From assembly GCA_964495345.1 (NCBI GenBank), contig CAZBVV010000062.1:1-10421 (forward strand): a stretch of DNA of 10,421 nt, read 5' to 3'. The notes under the pieces were generated by a model that made no database searches, was not told the DNA's origin, and worked only from the letters and a program-made list of their open reading frames with translations. Below are positions 6,057-10,421 of this stretch, piece by piece. This DNA is from UBA1081 sp964495345. Its GTDB lineage: Bacteria > Bacillota > Clostridia > Oscillospirales > Acutalibacteraceae. Made by a program: the position numbers and the translations under genes. The first letter of the stretch is position 1. Each line of letters starts with the position of its first letter.

Positions 6057-8015
6057 TTATTCAAGTTCAAATGCACCTGTATAAAGCTGATAATACTTAC
6101 CCTTTTCGGCAATAAGCTTTTCGTGACTGCCACGCTCGATAATTCTGCCCTGCTCAAGAACCATGATTACATCAGAGTTCTGTACGGTTGAAAGTCTGTG
6201 AGCGATAACAAATACGGTTCTGCCTTTCATAAGAGCATCCATACCGCTTGATACAATGGCTTCTGTTCTTGTATCGATTGAAGATGTAGCTTCATCAAGA
6301 ATCATAACGGGCGGGTCGGCAACGGCTGCTCTTGCGATTGAAATGAGCTGACGCTGTCCCTGTGAAAGTCCGCTGCCGTCACCTTCAAGAATCGTATTGT
6401 AGCCGTTGGGGAGCATTCTTATAAAGCCGTCTGCATTTGCAAGCTTTGCGGCGGCTATACATTCTTCATCCGTTGCATCAAGCTTACCGTAACGGATGTT
6501 TTCCATAACAGTACCCGTAAAAAGGTTAACATCCTGTAAAACAATACCCATTGAACGCCTTAAATCGGCTTTTTTGATTTTATTTATATTAATGCCGTCA
6601 TAACGGATTTTACCGTCGGCAATATCATAAAATCTGTTAATAAGATTTGTAATTGTTGTTTTACCTGCACCCGTTGCACCCACGAATGCCACCTTTTGAC
6701 CCGGCTCAGCATAAAGTGAAACATTGTGAAGAACTGTTTTGCCCTCAACGTAGGCAAAATCCACATCATCAAGCACAACATTACCTTTCAGGGGCACATA
6801 TTCAACCGTTCCGTCCGAATGAGGATGCTTCCATGCCCACTGACCTGTTCTCATTTCACTTTCGGAGATGTTTCCGCCTGCGTCGTATTTTGCATTAACA
6901 AGTGTAACATATCCCTCGTCTGCTTCGGGAGTTTCATCAATAAGAGCAAAGATTCGCTCTGCACCTGCCATAGCCATGGCAATAGCATTAATCTGCTGTG
7001 AAACCTGTGAAATAGGCTGAATGAAGCTTCTTGAAAGAGTAAGGAATGATGCTATTGTACCGAGTGTGAGCGTATTTATGCCTGCTGTAAGTGAAAGGTT
7101 GGGAATGCTGTTGATTGCAAGCAGACCGCCCACGATAGCAAGCAAAACATAAAGAATGTAACCCAGATTGTTCATTACGGGACCCACGACATTACCGTAT
7201 GTGTTTGCCTTGCTCATATTATTAAAAAGCTCCTCATTACGGCGGTCAAACTCTTCTTTTGATTTATCCTCATAACAGAAAACCTTTACAACTTTCTGTC
7301 CGTTTACCATTTCTTCTATATAGCTGTTTACATTGGCAACGGATTTTTGCTGTTTAACAAAATACTTACTGCTCTTGCCGCCGATAAAGCCCATCGCTTT
7401 GAATACAATAAAGAGGAACGCTATTACGATAAGAGTAAGCCAAACGCTCTGTCTGAGCATTGAGAAGAAAACGGAAAGAATCGTTACGATTGAAGATATT
7501 GCCTGCGGTACTGACTGTGAAAGCATCTGACGAAGACTATCGGTATCGTTTGTGTAATGGCTCATTGTATCGCCGAAGTTGTGAGAATCAAAATATTTAA
7601 TAGGTAATGTCTGCATATGTGAGAACATTTTATCCCTTATCTTTTTAAGGATTCCCTGTGAGACGGATGCCATGATTCTGCTGTATAAAAACCCCGAAAG
7701 TGCACCGCACACATAAAAACATCCTATCCTGACAAGTGCCATCGCCAGGTCGGAAAAACCTACGGGAGAATTTTCACCGAGCATGGGGCTGACATAATCA
7801 TCAATAAGCGTTTGCAGAAAAAGAGATGACATAACACTTGCAACTGCGGAGGTTATGATAAATACAAACACAAGCAACATCTGCAATTTGTAATTTTCAA
7901 AATACGACAGCAAACGTTTTATGGTGTCTTTGTTCATTTTTGCAGGTTTGCCTACCATTTTAGGTCCGCCCGGTCCGCCTGCGGGAGGGCCTTGACGTCT
8001 TTGCTGATTACTCAT
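6057..8015 (-). CDS. ABC exporter half-transporter, pair 1 subunit B (catalytic Walker B, degenerate signature)
   Basis: Half-transporter of 652 residues. A Gly/Pro-rich N-terminal tail (about 8-24) precedes six membrane helices (about 42-350) and the ATPase domain (from about 411). Walker A is GATGAGKTT (446-454), Q-loop Q494, signature LSQGQ (550-554) instead of LSGGQ, Walker B MILD with catalytic E575, D-loop SSID and switch H606. This is the catalytically competent member of a heterodimer, pairing with the gene upstream. Residues about 362-410 form an extra linker between membrane and ATPase domains containing WAWKHPH; I recall this feature from related clostridial exporters, but its role is unknown. 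The gene overlaps its partner by 8 nt and has a strong GGGGGAG site 6 nt upstream of the ATG at 8015. Substrate not predictable from sequence. Confidence 0.95.
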   Translation of the reverse strand: MSNQQRRQGPPAGGPGGPKMVGKPAKMNKDTIKRLLSYFENYKLQMLLVFVFIITSAVASVMSSLFLQTLIDDYVSPMLGENSPVGFSDLAMALVRIGCFYVCGALSGFLYSRIMASVSQGILKKIRDKMFSHMQTLPIKYFDSHNFGDTMSHYTNDTDSLRQMLSQSVPQAISSIVTILSVFFSMLRQSVWLTLIVIAFLFIVFKAMGFIGGKSSKYFVKQQKSVANVNSYIEEMVNGQKVVKVFCYEDKSKEEFDRRNEELFNNMSKANTYGNVVGPVMNNLGYILYVLLAIVGGLLAINSIPNLSLTAGINTLTLGTIASFLTLSRSFIQPISQVSQQINAIAMAMAGAERIFALIDETPEADEGYVTLVNAKYDAGGNISESEMRTGQWAWKHPHSDGTVEYVPLKGNVVLDDVDFAYVEGKTVLHNVSLYAEPGQKVAFVGATGAGKTTITNLINRFYDIADGKIRYDGININKIKKADLRRSMGIVLQDVNLFTGTVMENIRYGKLDATDEECIAAAKLANADGFIRMLPNGYNTILEGDGSGLSQGQRQLISIARAAVADPPVMILDEATSSIDTRTEAIVSSGMDALMKGRTVFVIAHRLSTVQNSDVIMVLEQGRIIERGSHEKLIAEKGKYYQLYTGAFELE

Positions 8016-9750
8016 TGTCTTCTCCCCCTTTCATCTGTGACTGATATACTTCACGGTAAATTGCGTTATTTTCTATAAGCTCGTCATGTGTGCCCACACC
8101 TGCGATTTTACCGTCATCAAGAACAATGATTTTATCCGCATCCTGTACGGATGAAATTCTTTGAGCAATAATAATTTTTGTAGTTTCGGGTATTTCCTCT
8201 CTGAATGCTTTTCTTATGAGGGCGTCTGTTTTTGTATCAACTGCACTTGTTGAATCGTCAAGGATAAGGATTTTAGGTTTTTTCATCAATGCTCTTGCAA
8301 TACACAGCCTCTGTTTCTGTCCGCCCGAGACATTCGCACCGCCCTGTTCTATATATGTATCATACCCGTCAGGAAATTTTTCGATAAATTCATCTGCACA
8401 GGCAAGGCGGCATACGTGAGCGATTTCCTCGTCTGTTGCATCCTCTTTACCCCAACGGATATTTTCTTTTATTGTGCCTGAGAAAAGAACATTCTTCTGC
8501 AACACCATGGCAACCTCATTACGGAGTGTTTCAAGGTTGTATTCACGCACATCAATACCGCCCACCTTGATACTGCCCTGAGTTACGTCGTAAAGACGGG
8601 GAATGAGCTGAACAAACGTGGATTTTGAAGAACCCGTACCGCCTATAATACCTACCGTTTCACCTGATGCAATACTGATATTGATATTATCAAGGCAAAG
8701 TTTATCTGCATTTTTTGAATATGTAAAATCTACGTTTTCAAAGCTGATTGAACCGTCGGCAACTTGGGAAACAGCTGCATCACCGTCAGTTATATCACTC
8801 TTTTCGTCAAGAATTTCAACGATTCTTTCTCCGCTTGCCTTTGACATTGTCATCATTACAAAAATCATTGAAAGGAACATAAGGCTTGAAAGAATCTGTG
8901 TTACATAAGTGAAAAGACTTGTAAGCTCACCTGTTGTAAGCTCCGTTGCACCCGAATTTACAATCATCTTTGCACCGAACCATGAAATGCAGATCATACA
9001 AATGTAAACACACATCTGCATAAGCGGTGAGTTGAATGCAAGCAGTTTTTCTGCCTTAACAAAATTCTTGTAAATAGTATCGGAAATACCCTTGAATTTT
9101 GCTGTTTCGTAATCTTCTCTGATAAATGACTTTACAACTCTGATACCGTGCAGATTTTCTTCTACAACGCTGTTGAGGTTATCGTAAGTTTTAAAAACCT
9201 TTTTAAAAATAGGGTGAGCTTTTGTGGTAATAATGAAAAGACCTATTGCAAGAATCGGAATAACAGCAAGGAATATAAGTGCAAGTTTAGGACTTATTCT
9301 CAATACGGCTGCAACGCTGAAAATAAGCATCATGGGACTTCTTACCGCCATACGGATTATCATCATAAATGCCATTTGCACATTGTTTACATCTGTTGTA
9401 AGTCTTGTAACGATACTTGCGGTCGAGAATTTATCAATGTTTGAAAATGAAAAATTCTGCACATTGTGATACATATCGTGTCTTAAATTTTTTGCAAAAC
9501 CCGAACTTGCAGTAGCACAGGTTTTACCTGCCGCAACACCGAATATAAGGGAAATAATTGCAGCAAAAAGCAACGCTACACCCATTTTTACCACATAACC
9601 CATATCTCCCAAGTCAATGCCGTTGTCTATAAGCTTTGCCATAAGCAGAGGAATAAGAACCTCCATTATTACTTCACCCACAACAAAGGTCGGGGTAAGT
9701 ACAGCATCTTTTTTGTATTCACGGACACATTTTGCCAAGCGTTTTATCAT
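8008..9750 (-). CDS. ABC exporter half-transporter, pair 1 subunit A (degenerate catalytic site)
   Basis: Half-transporter of 580 residues: six membrane helices (about 17-303) and ATPase domain (about 333-572). Walker A is GGTGSSKST (370-378), with S375 where Gly is usual. Q-loop Q418, signature VSGGQ (474-478) intact, Walker B ILILDD with D499 replacing catalytic Glu, D-loop SAVD, and Q530 replacing the H-loop His. It is therefore the TM287/LmrC-like partner with a non-canonical ATP site, complementary to the next gene. The ATG at 9750 lies 4 nt after the marR stop, with a GGGAG site about 9 nt upstream that lies within the marR 3' end. First exporter gene behind the regulator, consistent with MarR-controlled multidrug or metabolite efflux, though the inducer and substrate are unknown. 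Confidence 0.95.
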   Translation of the reverse strand: MIKRLAKCVREYKKDAVLTPTFVVGEVIMEVLIPLLMAKLIDNGIDLGDMGYVVKMGVALLFAAIISLIFGVAAGKTCATASSGFAKNLRHDMYHNVQNFSFSNIDKFSTASIVTRLTTDVNNVQMAFMMIIRMAVRSPMMLIFSVAAVLRISPKLALIFLAVIPILAIGLFIITTKAHPIFKKVFKTYDNLNSVVEENLHGIRVVKSFIREDYETAKFKGISDTIYKNFVKAEKLLAFNSPLMQMCVYICMICISWFGAKMIVNSGATELTTGELTSLFTYVTQILSSLMFLSMIFVMMTMSKASGERIVEILDEKSDITDGDAAVSQVADGSISFENVDFTYSKNADKLCLDNINISIASGETVGIIGGTGSSKSTFVQLIPRLYDVTQGSIKVGGIDVREYNLETLRNEVAMVLQKNVLFSGTIKENIRWGKEDATDEEIAHVCRLACADEFIEKFPDGYDTYIEQGGANVSGGQKQRLCIARALMKKPKILILDDSTSAVDTKTDALIRKAFREEIPETTKIIIAQRISSVQDADKIIVLDDGKIAGVGTHDELIENNAIYREVYQSQMKGGEDNE

Positions 9751-9754
9751 TTTA

Positions 9755-10246
9755 TCATTCTCCCTTTCTTATCGGTAACGGAAAACAGTCTGAGTCTGCA
9801 TCATCCAATGCCGATTTCATATTATTTTTCATTCTTATAATATATTCCATAAGCTGTGATTTTTCCTCCTCGGAAAAGCCTGCGGTAAGAGTCTGTTCAA
9901 GCATTTCATTATCTTTATGCATAATGCTTATAAGCTCCCTTGATTTATCGGTAAGAGTAAGTTTTTTAAGTCTTGCATCATGCTCCACACAAGAACGGTC
10001 AATAAGACCCTTCTGCACCATAAGGTTTACAACCTTTGACACGGTTGACCTTGTAATACCAAATGTTTCTTCCAAGTCACGCTGAAAAACATCCCTGTCC
10101 GAATTGTGGTCAAGATAACCGATTATCCATCCGTTTGTACCGGTTATGGAATCTACCATTTTCTTATGGCTGTTGTTATCCATAAAACGGCGGTTCATGT
10201 TTGACAGAGAATGTAATTCCATGGCAATTTTAAGCATATGTTTCAA
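9755..10246 (-). CDS. MarR-family transcriptional regulator of the exporter operon
   Basis: Winged-helix dimeric DNA-binding protein of 163 residues; MarR proteins usually repress their own operon and release DNA on binding a ligand. The helix-turn-helix spans about residues 53-80 (recognition helix TRSTVSKVVNLMVQKG), followed by a wing with the family D-x-R motif (D90, R92) and KLTLTDKSREL. Flanking helices at both ends provide the dimer interface. The likely start is TTG at 10246: GAGGTGA at about 10252-10258 is 5-6 nt upstream, whereas the ATG at 10237 is about 14 nt away. The gene is preceded by a strong promoter and a palindrome over the predicted transcript start, and is followed after 4 nt by four exporter genes, so autoregulation of the operon is the simplest reading. 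Confidence 0.93.
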   Translation of the reverse strand: MKHMLKIAMELHSLSNMNRRFMDNNSHKKMVDSITGTNGWIIGYLDHNSDRDVFQRDLEETFGITRSTVSKVVNLMVQKGLIDRSCVEHDARLKKLTLTDKSRELISIMHKDNEMLEQTLTAGFSEEEKSQLMEYIIRMKNNMKSALDDADSDCFPLPIRKGE

Positions 10247-10250
10247 TCAA

Positions 10251-10260
10251 GTCACCTCTC
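10251..10260 (-). promoter_or_regulatory. Ribosome binding site favouring the TTG start of marR
   Basis: GAGAGGTGAC on the minus strand is a good match to the anti-Shine-Dalgarno sequence and lies 5-6 nt before TTG at 10246. The next in-frame ATG (10237) is too far away for this site. Confidence 0.6.
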
Positions 10261-10266
10261 TGATAT

Positions 10267-10290
10267 TGTCGCACATCAAACTGTACGACA
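10267..10290. promoter_or_regulatory. Candidate MarR operator palindrome at the transcription start
   Basis: Arms TGTCGCACA (10267-10275) and TGTACGACA (10282-10290) are inverted repeats matching at 8 of 9 positions around a 6-nt spacer. The palindrome begins about 7 nt downstream of the -10 hexamer, right at the expected +1, and ends before the ribosome site. A repressor bound here would block initiation. MarR-family operators are typically palindromes of 16-24 bp, which fits. The same repeat could also fold as a 5'-end hairpin in the mRNA. Confidence 0.6.
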
Positions 10291-10296
10291 TTCAAC

Positions 10297-10324
10297 ATTA
10301 TATCACAAACGAAATGTAAGTCAA
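10297..10324 (-). promoter_or_regulatory. Vegetative (sigma-A type) promoter of the marR-exporter operon
   Basis: On the minus strand, -35 TTGACT (10324-10319) and -10 TATAAT (10302-10297) are separated by 16 nt, with an extended TGA just before the -10. Transcription should start near 10290, leaving a leader of about 45 nt before the TTG start. One mismatch from consensus in the -35 and none in the -10. Confidence 0.8.
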
Positions 10325-10373
10325 TATACAGAAGTAAAAATTTATACAAAATAAGTTAAATAATAGTTTAGCG

Positions 10374-10421
10374 AATTAACAATTTACAATGTATAATGTA
10401 CAATGGTGGAAAGGGCTTCGC
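10374..10421. repeat. Edge of a second heptamer-array element (truncated by window end)
   Basis: On the plus strand, five consecutive 7-nt units occupy 10374-10408, including AATTTAC, AATGTAT, AATGTAC and AATGGTG, followed by GAAAGGGCTTCGC. The last unit and following block closely match the right arm of the 1544-1670 element read on the minus strand (AATGGAG, then GAAATGGGTTCACC). GCGAA at 10371-10375 and TTCGC at 10417-10421 are also inverted copies. The rest lies outside the window. Confidence 0.5.

Noticed and set aside
2167..9750. Bacteriocin or peptide maturation-export cluster
   Set aside because: None of the exporters has a C39 peptidase domain, and no small precursor peptide, modification enzyme or immunity gene is visible in the window.

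Overview
The window comes from an endospore-forming, low-to-moderate-GC Firmicute, most likely a clostridial gut-type lineage such as Oscillospirales. The reasons are a complete spoIIAA-spoIIAB-sigF sporulation operon, strong Shine-Dalgarno sites throughout, a sigF lacking the usual N-terminal ~20-30 residues, and AT-rich interspersed repeats between genes. The lineage is an inference from sequence character, not from a database match. Every convincing gene lies on the minus strand, so the window reads right to left.

Region 1 (about 10421 to 1691) looks like one long operon. A near-consensus vegetative promoter (-35 TTGACT, extended -10 TATAAT) lies at 10297-10324. A 24-bp palindrome covers the expected transcription start and is a good candidate operator. 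A MarR-family regulator comes first, then four ABC half-exporters, then a YbaK/EbsC-type deacylase-like protein. Junctions are tight (4-nt gap, 8-nt overlap, 54-nt gap, 4-nt overlap, 11-nt gap). The four exporters form two A-B pairs. In each pair the first member has Asp for the catalytic Glu and Gln for the H-loop His but an intact SGGQ signature. The second has intact Walker B Glu and H-loop His but a degenerate SQGQ signature. This is the complementary pattern of asymmetric heterodimeric exporters of the TM287/288, LmrCD and BmrCD type. The window therefore probably encodes two such transporters under one MarR regulator. Substrates cannot be read from the sequence.

Region 2 (1690 to 1419, non-coding) holds a perfect 13-bp hairpin overlapping the ybaK-like stop codon, a mobile-looking element built of inverted arrays of degenerate 7-nt units (1544-1670), a bidirectional terminator (1498-1538) and the spoIIA leader. 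A related heptamer array ending in the same AATGGWGGAAA-type block starts at the right edge of the window (10374-10421).

Region 3 (1418 to 1) is the forespore sigma-F switch. SpoIIAA (anti-anti-sigma) releases sigma-F from SpoIIAB (anti-sigma kinase), and all key residues of SpoIIAA and SpoIIAB are visible. The three genes are coupled by a 4-nt gap and a short overlap, and the terminator separates them from the exporter operon.
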